Origin: Duganella radicis
GTDB lineage: Bacteria; Pseudomonadota; Gammaproteobacteria; Burkholderiales; Burkholderiaceae_D
Direction of reading: 5' to 3'
DNA: 64,000 nt
Assembly: GCF_009720825.1 (NCBI RefSeq)
Contig: NZ_WNKY01000022.1
Coordinates: forward strand, 1-64,000
Made by a program: the position numbers and the translations under genes
In this document: positions 34,425-43,486 of the stretch, piece after piece
How the letters are laid out: the number at the start of each line of letters is the position of its first letter
How positions within the stretch are numbered: position 1 is the stretch's first letter
The notes under the pieces: model-generated
Told to the model about the DNA's origin: nothing
The model's input: only the letters and a program-made list of their open reading frames with translations
Databases searched by the model: none

Positions 34425-34759
34425 CGTTTGTTGGAGTGAGTTGGATTGGTGACGCAGCCCGCAGGGCCGCAAGGAACGCCGCCGCAGCAGTTCTCCGTCA
34501 GGTACCCGACCAGGCCATTCATCACCGCCACATTGGCCGAGTAAATGACGAAGCGCCCTTCGGTACGCGAAGTAATCAGCCTGGCGTGCGTCAGCTCTTT
34601 CAGGTGAAACGACAGCGACGACGGCGCGATGTCGAGCTGCTCGCCGATTTTGCTGGCGGCCAGACCGTCCGGCCCCACCTGCACCAGCAGGCGAAACACG
34701 GCCAGCCTGCTCTCCTGCGCTATGGCTGCCAGCGCGGCAAGGACGTCTTGAGTTTTCAT
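34421..34759 (-). CDS. arsR: ArsR arsenite-responsive repressor
   Basis: A 112-residue winged helix-turn-helix repressor of the ArsR/SmtB family (KIGEQLDIAPSSLSFHLKEL). The arsenite-binding cysteines are not in the usual helix position but near the C terminus (ENCCGGVPCGPAGC), as in the Acidithiobacillus type. ATG 34759 lies 6 bp from a 24-bp palindrome that is almost certainly its own operator. It heads the arsR-arsC-arsB-arsH operon and should release it when arsenite binds. Confidence 0.94.
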   Translation of the reverse strand: MKTQDVLAALAAIAQESRLAVFRLLVQVGPDGLAASKIGEQLDIAPSSLSFHLKELTHARLITSRTEGRFVIYSANVAVMNGLVGYLTENCCGGVPCGPAGCVTNPTHSNKR

Positions 34760-34765
34760 GATTCG

Positions 34766-34789
34766 ATATTTCAATAAATATTGAAATAT
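34766..34789. promoter_or_regulatory. 24-bp palindrome, ars operator
   Basis: ATATTTCAATA and TATTGAAATAT are perfect 11-bp arms around AA, just upstream of arsR. Size, AT content and position match ArsR/SmtB operators. Confidence 0.8.
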
Positions 34790-34833
34790 ATTAGCCTGAA
34801 AAACGCGGCCATTCAAGCACTATCGAAACACCG

Positions 34834-36657
34834 CTACTTGATGTTGTCGCAGGCCGCTGCGTCGTGCTGAAAGGTCGCCGTCAGTTCCACCCTGCGCCCG
34901 CCTATGTCCAACTCCTTAAAGCGCGGCGTCACCAGCGTGAACTCGCCCTTGCGCAGTTTATCCACCAAGGGCTTGCAGCTCATGTCGCGATAAGCCATGT
35001 TGGCGACAACCGTCCAGGCGCCGTCGCTGCCTTCCGCGAACACCTGGCCGCCGCCGGCGTGCAGCTTCTCGATCAGCAGCACTTCCGGCTTGCCATCGCC
35101 GTCGGCATCAATCACGAAGGCATCGCACTTGCCTTCACGCTTGCTCAGGCAATCGGGCTTGAGGTTGTCTTGCATGGTCTCCCACTTTTGTGTGAGGAAG
35201 CTGGCCGGCAGCTGCGCACCGGCAGGCCACACGGTCAGGTTATCGGCCACCGACACCGGCGCGGTGGCGCGTCTGGATTGCTTCCAGCGGTCGCTGTCGT
35301 CCAGCGCCAACATGGCGGCGGCTTCGCGCGACAGCACCGCAGCATCCGGGCCGGCGCTGCGTTTCTTCAGTTCCTCCAGCGCGGCCAGGCCATAGCGGCC
35401 GCCTTCGAAACGCAGGTAGCGGAAATCGAAATCGGCCGCCTTGGTCTTACCTTTTTCCAGCCGCGCCATCTGGCTGTTCACACCGATGCGCGCAGGATCG
35501 GCAAGCGGCGTGAATAAAGCCGCCAGCACCGCCAGCACCAGAAACGAGGCCCACACGTTGACGGTGCTGACCGGTTTGAGCCAGGTATCGTACTGCGACG
35601 ACGCCCACAGATAGCCGGCCGCGTAGAAAGTCGCCACCAGCAGGCAGGCGGCGGCAATCACCCGGTCCGTCGTCCAGCCGTACTGCGCCACCCGCAGGCC
35701 CAGTGCATAGACGCCGATCAGCGTCACCGGCAGAATCAGAATGGCGGCCGTGCGCGCGCTCACGCGCAGCGGCAGCGCCACAATCGCCTCGCCGTTCTGG
35801 AAAGCGGCATTGATCAGCACCAGCAACAGCGCCGCGGCGCCCAGCAGCACTGACGTGGCGTGGCGCGTCTCCCACAACGCCGTCAGGCCGGTGAACGGCA
35901 AGGAACAGACGAAGCCCGTCACCAGCACCACGGCCACCGGCAAAATCCACGACATCAGCACCAGCAGCAAAGTGCGGATGCCGCGCACAATCGAAGGCCG
36001 CACGTCCGTGACGTGCATGGCGCAGGAAAACGCGGTGCAGATCACCGGCACGTTGAACCACGATTCGCGCAGCAGCTCTTGCAGAAATTTCAGCTTCACC
36101 AGCAGGAACAGTTGTGATCCCATCAGCAGCACGAAAAACAGCGCGCCGACAAAGAACGCGGAAAACAACAGTTGTATAGCCAGCTTCCAGGCGGTTTCGA
36201 AGTAGGCGTTGTAGCCGGCGATACGCCTCCCCTCCTGCGCGCCAGCCAACACCAGCGTGTGGGCGATGAAGAAAAACACCGCGCTGAATACCACCACCAG
36301 CACCGACGGCGAGTAGATCTGCTTGTGCTCCCAGTTGCTCAGCAATGGCTGGTCGTTCAGGCCGCGCCACACATCATGCAACGAAAACACCAGCAGCACG
36401 GCCAACGCCGCCAACAGCCAGACCGCCACCTGGCGCGGCTTCAGGTGCCCCAGGCTGGAGATCAACAGTACTGGCAGGATCAACATCAGGGTGGTCAGCG
36501 GTACCATGGCGTAGGGCGCGGTGGCCGGCCAGGCCACGTCGCGCGCCGACGCGTACAGCCAATACAGCAGCAGCCCCTGTAACAGGCCGATGGCCAGCCG
36601 CGCACCCATCACCTTGCGGCTGACCTGGGCCTCCAGTGCGATCTCGTTTTGCTCCAT
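34834..36657 (-). CDS. DUF4153 domain membrane protein
   Basis: A 607-residue protein whose first 400 residues contain about eleven membrane segments matching DUF4153. Residues 400-607 are a soluble domain, probably periplasmic, with a DADGDGKPEVLLIE calcium-loop-like motif near residue 530 and no further membrane spans. The function is unknown. It is a single-gene unit between the ars operon, 74 bp away and transcribed in the same direction, and the divergent dapC gene. The EF-hand-like loop resembles those of FG-GAP-type repeats, but only one copy is seen. Confidence 0.75.
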   Translation of the reverse strand: MEQNEIALEAQVSRKVMGARLAIGLLQGLLLYWLYASARDVAWPATAPYAMVPLTTLMLILPVLLISSLGHLKPRQVAVWLLAALAVLLVFSLHDVWRGLNDQPLLSNWEHKQIYSPSVLVVVFSAVFFFIAHTLVLAGAQEGRRIAGYNAYFETAWKLAIQLLFSAFFVGALFFVLLMGSQLFLLVKLKFLQELLRESWFNVPVICTAFSCAMHVTDVRPSIVRGIRTLLLVLMSWILPVAVVLVTGFVCSLPFTGLTALWETRHATSVLLGAAALLLVLINAAFQNGEAIVALPLRVSARTAAILILPVTLIGVYALGLRVAQYGWTTDRVIAAACLLVATFYAAGYLWASSQYDTWLKPVSTVNVWASFLVLAVLAALFTPLADPARIGVNSQMARLEKGKTKAADFDFRYLRFEGGRYGLAALEELKKRSAGPDAAVLSREAAAMLALDDSDRWKQSRRATAPVSVADNLTVWPAGAQLPASFLTQKWETMQDNLKPDCLSKREGKCDAFVIDADGDGKPEVLLIEKLHAGGGQVFAEGSDGAWTVVANMAYRDMSCKPLVDKLRKGEFTLVTPRFKELDIGGRRVELTATFQHDAAACDNIK

Positions 36658-36729
36658 GATGCCGCCTTTGCTTATTAATTCGATTATTTTAATAATTTAG
36701 CATGGATGACCGGTCTGGCGCAGAGGCGC

Positions 36730-36735
36730 TATAAT
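36730..36735 (+). promoter_or_regulatory. -10 hexamer TATAAT upstream of dapC
   Basis: Perfect TATAAT ends eight bases before the dapC ATG (36744). A TGACCG about 17 bp further upstream is a weak -35. No Shine-Dalgarno sequence precedes the ATG, so the transcript may start at or within a few bases of it. Confidence 0.5.
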
Positions 36736-36743
36736 CAAAGACT

Positions 36744-37952
36744 ATGAATCCACTTCTCGACAAGCTGCACCCCTACCCGTTCGAAAAACTGCGTCTGCTG
36801 TTTGAGCAAGTCACTCCCAGCCCGCAGCATAAAGCCATTAGCCTGGGCATGGGTGAGCCCAAGCATCCTACGCCGAAATTCATTGAGCAGGCGCTGGTCG
36901 ATAATCTCGACGGTCTGGCCATTTACCCCACCACCATCGGCTCGCCCGAGATGCGCAACGCCATCGCCAGCTGGCTGGAACGCCGCTACAACCTGCCGAA
37001 GCTGAATCCTGCCACGCAGGTGCTGCCGGTGAACGGTTCGCGCGAGGCGCTGTTCGCGCTGGCGCAAGCGGTCATCGACAAGGACGCGAAGTCGCTGGTG
37101 GTGAGCCCGAATCCGTTCTACCAGATCTACGAAGGCGCGGCCTACCTGGCCGGCGCCGAGCCGTATTTCGTCAACTCCGACCCGGCCCGCAACTTCGGCT
37201 GCGACTACGACAGCATTCCGGTCGAGGTATGGCAACGAGTCGCGCTGCTGTTCGTCTGCTCGCCCGGCAATCCGACCGGCGCGGTGCTGTCGCTGACCGA
37301 CTGGGAAAACCTGTTTGCCCTGTCGGAGCGCTACAACTTCGTGATCGCCGCCGACGAGTGCTATTCCGAGATTTACCACGGCGAGCAGGCGCCGCTGGGC
37401 GCGATGGAAGCAGCTCACCAACTGGGCCTGGCCACTATCGACAAGCCGTATGCGCGCCTGATCGTGTTCAGCAGCCTGTCCAAGCGCTCCAACGTGCCGG
37501 GCATGCGTTCCGGCTTCGTGGCCGGCGATGCCGATGTGCTGAAAAAATTCCTGTTATACCGCACCTATCACGGCGGCGCCATGAGCCTCTCCGTGCAAGC
37601 TGCGTCGATCGCGGCGTGGAACGACGAAACCCATGTCGAACAAAACCGCGAACAATACCGCGCCAAGTTCGACGCCATCACGCCTTTACTGAAGGAAGTG
37701 CTGGACGTGGAACTGCCGGACGCCGGCTTCTACCTGTGGGCGGACGTCAGCCGCACCGGCCTGTCCGACACCGAATTCGCCCAGCGCCTGTACGCCGAAT
37801 ATAATGTCACCGTACTGCCGGGCAGCTACCTGGCGCGTGAAGCGCACGGCATCAACCCGGGCCGCAACCGCATCCGCATGGCGCTGGTCGCCGAGACGGC
37901 GGAAGGCCTGGAAGCCGCGCAGCGCATCGTCCAATTCTGCAAGTCCCTTTAA
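36744..37952 (+). CDS. dapC: succinyldiaminopimelate aminotransferase
   Basis: A 402-residue fold-type I PLP aminotransferase that turns N-succinyl-2-amino-6-ketopimelate into N-succinyl-L,L-diaminopimelate for lysine and peptidoglycan. The beta-proteobacterial DapC opening (LLDKLHPYPFEKLR) is present, and the PLP lysine lies in VFSSLSKRSNVPGMRSGF near residue 240, with NPTGAV near residue 175. Its neighbours confirm the role: dapD follows 24 bp downstream, with dapE about 7 kb further on the same strand. No ribosome binding site is obvious; see the -10 hexamer just upstream. Confidence 0.93.
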   Translation: MNPLLDKLHPYPFEKLRLLFEQVTPSPQHKAISLGMGEPKHPTPKFIEQALVDNLDGLAIYPTTIGSPEMRNAIASWLERRYNLPKLNPATQVLPVNGSREALFALAQAVIDKDAKSLVVSPNPFYQIYEGAAYLAGAEPYFVNSDPARNFGCDYDSIPVEVWQRVALLFVCSPGNPTGAVLSLTDWENLFALSERYNFVIAADECYSEIYHGEQAPLGAMEAAHQLGLATIDKPYARLIVFSSLSKRSNVPGMRSGFVAGDADVLKKFLLYRTYHGGAMSLSVQAASIAAWNDETHVEQNREQYRAKFDAITPLLKEVLDVELPDAGFYLWADVSRTGLSDTEFAQRLYAEYNVTVLPGSYLAREAHGINPGRNRIRMALVAETAEGLEAAQRIVQFCKSL

Positions 37953-37976
37953 ATCAAGAGTCACTACGAGTCCATC

Positions 37977-38804
37977 ATGAGCCAACAACTCCAGAACATC
38001 ATCGAAACCGCCTGGGAAGACCGCGCGAACATCAACCCAGCCAACGGCTCCGCCGAACTGCGCGACGCCGTCAACCACGTGCTGGCCGGCCTGGACGCGG
38101 GCACCATCCGCGTGGCCGACAAAGCCACCGGCACCTGGGTGGTGAATCAGTGGGTCAAGAAGGCCGTGCTGCTGTCGTTCCGCCTGGAGAACAACGTGGT
38201 CCTGCCATCGGACGGCACCATGCAGTTCTACGACAAGGTTCCGACCAAGTTCGCCAACTACACCGCCGACGATTTCGCCAAGGGCGGCTTCCGCGTGGTG
38301 CCGCCAGCAGTGGCGCGCCGTGGTTCCTTCATCGCCAAGAACGTGGTGCTGATGCCTTCCTACGTCAACATCGGCGCCTACGTCGATGAAGGCGCGATGG
38401 TCGACACCTGGGCCACCGTTGGTTCGTGCGCGCAGATCGGCAAGAACGTCCACCTGTCGGGCGGCGTCGGCATCGGCGGCGTGCTGGAACCGATGCAGGC
38501 CAATCCAACCATCATCGAAGACAATTGCTTCATCGGCGCCCGTTCGGAGATCGTCGAAGGCGTGATCGTCGAAGAGAACTCGGTGATCTCGATGGGCGTG
38601 TACATCGGCCAGTCGACCAAGATCTACGACCGCGCCACCGGCGAAGTGACCTACGGCCGCGTGCCTGCCGGCTCGGTGGTGGTATCGGGCTCGCTGCCAT
38701 CGGACGACGGCAAGTACTCGCTGTACTGCGCGGTGATCGTCAAGCGCGTGGACGCGCAAACCCGCTCCAAGACCAGCATTAACGAACTGCTGCGCGGCGT
38801 ATAA
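37977..38804 (+). CDS. dapD: tetrahydrodipicolinate N-succinyltransferase
   Basis: A 275-residue left-handed beta-helix enzyme. It adds the succinyl group of succinyl-CoA to tetrahydrodipicolinate. The hexapeptide repeats run from about residue 100 to 225 (for example [20 protein letters not shown] and [15 protein letters not shown]). The N-terminal helical domain ([16 protein letters not shown]) is normal for DapD, so the gene is complete. It directly follows dapC, and pilU follows after 26 bp. Confidence 0.95.
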   Translation: MSQQLQNIIETAWEDRANINPANGSAELRDAVNHVLAGLDAGTIRVADKATGTWVVNQWVKKAVLLSFRLENNVVLPSDGTMQFYDKVPTKFANYTADDFAKGGFRVVPPAVARRGSFIAKNVVLMPSYVNIGAYVDEGAMVDTWATVGSCAQIGKNVHLSGGVGIGGVLEPMQANPTIIEDNCFIGARSEIVEGVIVEENSVISMGVYIGQSTKIYDRATGEVTYGRVPAGSVVVSGSLPSDDGKYSLYCAVIVKRVDAQTRSKTSINELLRGV

Positions 38805-38830
38805 TGATCTAAACACACCGGAGATTCGCC

Positions 38831-39979
38831 ATGGCCATGGACCGCCTGTTCCAACTGATGAAGGAAAAGAACGCGTCGGACATGTTCTTTGCGGTGAACT
38901 CTCCGGTGCACATCAAGATCAACGGGAACCTCATCCCGATCAACCAGCAAAAGCTGGAGCCGGAAAACATCCATGCCCTGCTGGCGGAAATCGCCTCGCC
39001 GGAGCAGATGGAAGAACTGGCCAACATCAATGAATTGAACATGGGCGTTTCAGTGCCCAACCTGGGGCGCTTCCGCCTGTCCGCGTTCAGGCAGCGCGGC
39101 ACCATCTCCGCCGTATTCCGCTTCGTGCCCGCCACCATTCCGCAACTGGCCGACTTGCAGCTGCCGCCGGTGCTGGCGGACCTGATCATGGAAAAGCGCG
39201 GCTTGCTGCTGCTGGTGGGCTCCACCGGTTCCGGCAAATCGACCACCATCGCGGCCATGCTGGATCACCGCAACGAACTGCGCTCCGGCCATATCCTGAC
39301 GCTGGAAGATCCCATCGAGTATCTGTTCCGGAACAAGAAATCCATCGTCAACCAGCGCGAGATCGGCAGCGACGCCAAGGACTTCTACACCGCCCTGCGC
39401 AACTCCATGCGCCAGGCGCCGGACTGCATCCTGATCGGCGAGATCCGCGACAAGGAAACCATGGCCGCGGCGCTGGCTTATGCGCAGTCGGGGCACCTGG
39501 TGCTGGCCACGCTGCACGCCAATAACAGCTACAACGCCTTGAACCGCATCATCAGCTTCTACCCGATCGAAAACCGCGCCGCGCTGTTGCAGGACTTGTC
39601 CAGCACCGTGAAGGCCATCGTGTCGCAGCGGCTGGTCCGCTCGGTCAATGGCGGCACGCGCTCGGCGGCGGTGGAAGTCATGGTCAACACCCGCTATATC
39701 GCGGACCTGATTGAGAAAGGCGAAATCGGCCAGATCAAGGAGGCGATGGAAAAGAGCATGTCGCCTGGCTCGCAATCGTTCGAGCAAGCCTTGCTCAAGC
39801 TGGTGCAGGATGGCCTGGTGAGCCAGGACGAGGCGCTGGCCAACGCCGATTCCGCCACCAACCTGCTGTGGCTCTTGAATAATGGCCCGGACAGCAAACT
39901 GGCCAAGGCCGATGAGCCGGAAGTCAAGCCTGCGCCAAGCAGCGAGGCTTCCTTCACCGAGTTCACCCTCAATACCTGA
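38831..39979 (+). CDS. pilU: PilT/PilU family pilus retraction ATPase (PilU-like)
   Basis: A 382-residue GspE-type ATPase. Walker A is GSTGSGKSTT near residue 140, the Asp box follows in LTLEDPIEYLF, Walker B in CILIGEIRDKETM and the His box in HLVLATLHANNSYNALNRI. This length, with a C-terminal extension of about 40 residues beyond PilT, suits PilU, the accessory retraction motor of type IV pili. It is not next to pilT, but dapD-pilU linkage is common in Burkholderiales. GGAG seven bases upstream supports the ATG. The gene ends 2 bp from the convergent SDR gene. Confidence 0.88.
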   Translation: MAMDRLFQLMKEKNASDMFFAVNSPVHIKINGNLIPINQQKLEPENIHALLAEIASPEQMEELANINELNMGVSVPNLGRFRLSAFRQRGTISAVFRFVPATIPQLADLQLPPVLADLIMEKRGLLLLVGSTGSGKSTTIAAMLDHRNELRSGHILTLEDPIEYLFRNKKSIVNQREIGSDAKDFYTALRNSMRQAPDCILIGEIRDKETMAAALAYAQSGHLVLATLHANNSYNALNRIISFYPIENRAALLQDLSSTVKAIVSQRLVRSVNGGTRSAAVEVMVNTRYIADLIEKGEIGQIKEAMEKSMSPGSQSFEQALLKLVQDGLVSQDEALANADSATNLLWLLNNGPDSKLAKADEPEVKPAPSSEASFTEFTLNT

Positions 39980-39981
39980 CC

Positions 39982-40695
39982 TCAGGCGATCACGCCGCCG
40001 CCGTCCACCAGCACGGTGGAACCGGTGGCGAACGGGGTGGTGACCAGATAGACAATGGCGTTGGCCACGTCTTCCGCCTGCCCCACGCGCCGCGCCGGCA
40101 GGTGCGCCGCCACTGTCTCAAACTTGGCAGTCCGCGCTTCGTCGCTCATGCCAGACCACATCGGCGTGGCAATCACACCCGGCGACACCGTATTAACACG
40201 CACCGGCGACAACTCCAGCGCCAGTCCCCGCCCCAGCGATTCCAGCGCGGCGTTGATCGCGCCTTGCAGCACCGAGGTCTTGCTGGGCCGCGTGCCGAGG
40301 AAACCCGACACCAGCGTCAGCGAACCGCCGGCGGCGATGCGCACGGCGCGCGCCACGCGGTAGGCGCCCCAGAACTTGCTGTTCATCGCGGCATACGCAT
40401 CGACCAGCGGCAGTTGCCGCACCGGGCCGGACTTGGTCTGCGCGGCAGATACCACAACGTGATCGTATTCGTCCTGCGCGGCGAAGAATGCTTCGACGGC
40501 GGCATCGTTGGACGTGTCGAGAACGGCCGTACGCACCGCCCCGCCCAACCGCTCCGCCGCCGCTTGCAGCTTGACCGGGTCGCGCGAGGCGATCGTCACT
40601 TGTGCGCCCAGCGCCGCCAATGCCTGTGCCGCCGCCTCGCCAATGCCGGCACTACCGCCGACGACCAATACTGTTTTTCCTTCGAGTTTGCTCAT
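39982..40695 (-). CDS. short-chain dehydrogenase/reductase
   Basis: A 237-residue SDR with the nucleotide motif GGSAGIGEAAAQ near residue 13, but the active-site region is unusual. The usual Ser...YxxxK catalytic set is not clear: the segment after TLVSGFLGTRPS reads KTSVLQGAINAALESLGRGLA, so the tyrosine of YxxxK seems replaced. It may still bind NAD(P) but act differently. It is 9 bp downstream of the polysaccharide deacetylase gene and likely co-transcribed. Both are probably controlled by the LysR gene divergent to that pair. Confidence 0.85.
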   Translation of the reverse strand: MSKLEGKTVLVVGGSAGIGEAAAQALAALGAQVTIASRDPVKLQAAAERLGGAVRTAVLDTSNDAAVEAFFAAQDEYDHVVVSAAQTKSGPVRQLPLVDAYAAMNSKFWGAYRVARAVRIAAGGSLTLVSGFLGTRPSKTSVLQGAINAALESLGRGLALELSPVRVNTVSPGVIATPMWSGMSDEARTAKFETVAAHLPARRVGQAEDVANAIVYLVTTPFATGSTVLVDGGGVIA

Positions 40696-40704
40696 GATGG
40701 CTCC

Positions 40705-41697
40705 TTAGATAGTTTCGGTTTCGCGCAGCGTATCCGTGCTGCCGGCGGCGAAGCGCGCTATTTCATCCTTGCGCATGAAGACCACGCCGGGATGGGACTT
40801 CGCATAGCGCAGGAATTCGTCCAGCACCCGCACCATCTGTGGCGAGCCGCCGATGCGGTCGTGCGTACTGACAGACATCATACGGCGGCGCGTGGCGCCT
40901 TCCTCATACAGCTGGTCGAACTCCAGCTTGATCTGCTCAAGGAACTGGCTGGGTGAGTAGTTGCGGCCTTCGATCAGCAGGATATCGTTGTTACGCAGCG
41001 TGTACGGCACCACTAAGAAGTCCTTGCCGTTGACCTGCTCGATAAAAGGTTCGTCGCGGCTCAGGTCATCGATGTGATAGGTGTAGCCCAGCTCCTGCAA
41101 CAGCGACAGCGTGTTCGGGCCGCGCCGCAACCAGTTGGCGTTGTAGCCGGTCGGGCGCTGGCCGGTCACCTCCTCCACCATGCGCGTGCCATCGATCAGG
41201 AACTGGCGCTCCTGCGCGCGGCTCATCGCATATTGGGAGCTCCAGCGCGGCCCGTGTGCCGCCGCTTCATGGCCGCGACGGACGATCTCGCGCGCCAGCT
41301 GCGGGTTGCGGCGCGCCGCCTCGCCGATCATGTGCGACGTCACCTTGACGCCATGCTTGTCCCACAGATCCAACAGGCGCGGTATGCCTTCGCGGTAGCC
41401 GTAGGCGAACCAGGTGTTGGTGGTCAGGTCGGCCGGCACACTGGCGGGAAAGTCGACTTTGGGGAACGGACTGTCGGTGCCCTTGGGCGGCTGGCCACCG
41501 GCTTCAAACTGCATGGAGAGGGAAACCACCAGTCGCGCGCCGCCGGGCCAGAAAACGCCCTTGGCAGCGGCGCTATCGGTGGCGGGAGCGGCCTGCACGC
41601 CTGCGGCAGGTGCCAACAGGCCGGCGGCGGCAAGCGCGCCGGCCTGCCCGAGAAAATTACGGCGCGCTGCATGCGCGGTGTCGGTCGATAGCTTCAT
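40705..41697 (-). CDS. Tat-exported polysaccharide deacetylase family protein
   Basis: A 330-residue carbohydrate esterase 4 type protein (NodB homology, PuuE-like subgroup). The N terminus has a twin-arginine signal (ARRNFLGQAG followed by a hydrophobic stretch and AAP), so it should be exported folded. SHMIGEAARR near residue 123 and HEAAAHGPRW near residue 145 carry histidines of the metal site, while the usual first acidic motif is not clear. ATG 41697 was preferred over 41700 because its spacing from AAGGAG is better. The SDR gene follows 9 bp downstream, and a divergent LysR gene probably regulates both. Confidence 0.82.
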   Translation of the reverse strand: MKLSTDTAHAARRNFLGQAGALAAAGLLAPAAGVQAAPATDSAAAKGVFWPGGARLVVSLSMQFEAGGQPPKGTDSPFPKVDFPASVPADLTTNTWFAYGYREGIPRLLDLWDKHGVKVTSHMIGEAARRNPQLAREIVRRGHEAAAHGPRWSSQYAMSRAQERQFLIDGTRMVEEVTGQRPTGYNANWLRRGPNTLSLLQELGYTYHIDDLSRDEPFIEQVNGKDFLVVPYTLRNNDILLIEGRNYSPSQFLEQIKLEFDQLYEEGATRRRMMSVSTHDRIGGSPQMVRVLDEFLRYAKSHPGVVFMRKDEIARFAAGSTDTLRETETI

Positions 41698-41813
41698 CAT
41701 CTCTCCTTCAGCAATAGTTGGGTGATCGATGTAGCTATAATAGAAGCCGGAATCAGAAGGAAATAGCCCCTTTCGAGTGAATCATATTTTCCATTTCGCG
41801 AAGAATCCACACC

Positions 41814-42713
41814 ATGATCGATGACCTGCCCGCCCTCACCGCCTTCGCCCGCATCGTCAGCGCGGGCAGCATGTCGGCCGCCGCGCGCGAGCTGGACCTG
41901 CCGCTGTCGGTCATCAGCAAGCGCATGGCGCAACTGGAGAAAAGCATCGGCGTCCGGCTGCTGCAACGGACCACGCGCCGCCAGGCGCTGACCGAAGAAG
42001 GCGCCCTGCTGCATGCGCGCGTACTGCGCATCCTTGACGAAATCGAACAGGCGGAATCGCTGCTGTCGCACAGCCGGCGCGAAGTGAGCGGCTTGCTGCG
42101 CGTGACCGCGCCCGGAGAATTCGGCCGCCAGCACATTGTGCCCATCGTGGCGGACTTCCAGCGCCAGCATCCGCAGCTGGCGGTGCAGCTGGACCTGAGC
42201 GATACGGTATTGAATCTGCTGGAAAGCGGCCACGATCTGGCCATCCGTTTCGGCAGCCTGGAAGATTCGACACTGGTGGCGCGGCGGCTGGCGCCCAGCT
42301 ACCGCGTCGCCTGCGCCGCACCGGCCTACCTGGCGCAGCATGGCACGCCCAGGCACCCATCGGAACTGGCGCAGCACCGCTGCATCCTGATAGGCGAACA
42401 GCGCCGCGCCGAATGGCGCTTCCATGGTGAAGAACAAGTGTCGGTACGCGTAACCGGTGCCCTGATCACCAACGACGGCCAGGCCGCGCACGCCCTGGCA
42501 CTGCAAGCGGCGGGCATCGTGGTCAAGTCGATCTGGGACGTGGGCGACGACATCCTCGCCGGACGGCTCCAACGCGTGCTGCCGGCCCACTCCATGCCGA
42601 CCGCTCCGCTGCAAGCCATCGTCCCGCACAGCCAGAACCTCGCGCCACGCGTGCGCGCTTTCATCGACTATCTGCAAGCCAGGCTACGGCAGGCTTGGCG
42701 CTGGGACACCTGA
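41814..42713 (+). CDS. LysR family transcriptional regulator
   Basis: A 299-residue LysR-type regulator, CrgA/DmlR subgroup, with the helix-turn-helix at residues 6-62 (SAGSMSAAARELDLPLSVISKRM). It lies divergent from the polysaccharide deacetylase/SDR operon with 116 bp between, and most likely controls that operon. A -10-like TATAAT sits at 41736-41741. It ends 3 bp from the convergent PEP-CTERM gene. Confidence 0.88.
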   Translation: MIDDLPALTAFARIVSAGSMSAAARELDLPLSVISKRMAQLEKSIGVRLLQRTTRRQALTEEGALLHARVLRILDEIEQAESLLSHSRREVSGLLRVTAPGEFGRQHIVPIVADFQRQHPQLAVQLDLSDTVLNLLESGHDLAIRFGSLEDSTLVARRLAPSYRVACAAPAYLAQHGTPRHPSELAQHRCILIGEQRRAEWRFHGEEQVSVRVTGALITNDGQAAHALALQAAGIVVKSIWDVGDDILAGRLQRVLPAHSMPTAPLQAIVPHSQNLAPRVRAFIDYLQARLRQAWRWDT

Positions 42714-42716
42714 CCA

Positions 42717-43379
42717 TCAACGGCGGCGGCGTGCCATCAAGCCTAGCAAGGCCAGTCCAGCACTCAGCATGGCGTAGGTTGCCGGTTCCGGTATGGCGCG
42801 CGTCATCTCATAGGTGACGTTGTCGATACCGACGTTGTAGGCGCTGTCCCGCCATTCGATGCGGATGCCGTCGTTGCCGATCCAGCTGCCATTAAAGCCG
42901 CTTGGCATGTTCGGGCTGCCGCTACCGACATTCGCGTCATAGGTGAACAGCACATTGCCGCTCAGGTCTGAGATCGTGATGTGGGTGCCCATCGAGGTAT
43001 TGGAATACGCCCCCATGTCGAAGTGCGTCAGCATGACAGCCATGCCGTTGAGCGGTTTGAGGTCGATGCGGCCTTGCGAATTGCCGTCACTGCCATTGGC
43101 AAAGGCCACACCGCGCAGCGTGTTGTAATCGGCATCCCACCAATTAAGCGAAGTGCCGGCGATGCGCGGTGCGGAATACGCGACATCGACCACGCCCGGC
43201 ATGTCGCCGTAGGATTGCGCAATGTACGCCCAGTTGCCGCAAGCTGCGATGGCGCCATTGCCATCGGCATCGGTATTGCAGACACCCGGACCATTAAAAT
43301 CGATGACGACGGCATGGGCGGCAGGAGCGGCGAATATCAGGCTGGCCAGCCCGGCGATGATGGTTGATTTTGTTTTCAT
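42717..43379 (-). CDS. PEP-CTERM anchored secreted protein
   Basis: A 220-residue secreted protein with a signal peptide (about residues 1-24, ending AHA). It ends in a PEP-CTERM sorting tripartite signal: PEPATYAM, a hydrophobic helix and RRRR. Proteins like this are processed by an exosortase and go to the cell surface or exopolysaccharide matrix. The mature domain is a beta-rich region (NGPGVCNTDADGNG, SGNVLFTYDANVGSG) without a known fold; DTDADGNG-like text may bind calcium. ATG 43379 gives the signal peptide directly. Presence of this tag implies an exosortase elsewhere in the genome. Confidence 0.88.
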   Translation of the reverse strand: MKTKSTIIAGLASLIFAAPAAHAVVIDFNGPGVCNTDADGNGAIAACGNWAYIAQSYGDMPGVVDVAYSAPRIAGTSLNWWDADYNTLRGVAFANGSDGNSQGRIDLKPLNGMAVMLTHFDMGAYSNTSMGTHITISDLSGNVLFTYDANVGSGSPNMPSGFNGSWIGNDGIRIEWRDSAYNVGIDNVTYEMTRAIPEPATYAMLSAGLALLGLMARRRR

Positions 43380-43486
43380 TTTTCTCTCCAGTGATCCCCG
43401 GTACAGCCTTTCCAGTATGGCCACCGCCATGAAAATAGCCATTTGATAATTCCTGCCGCACTTTTTTAATAGATAGGTGACAACTA

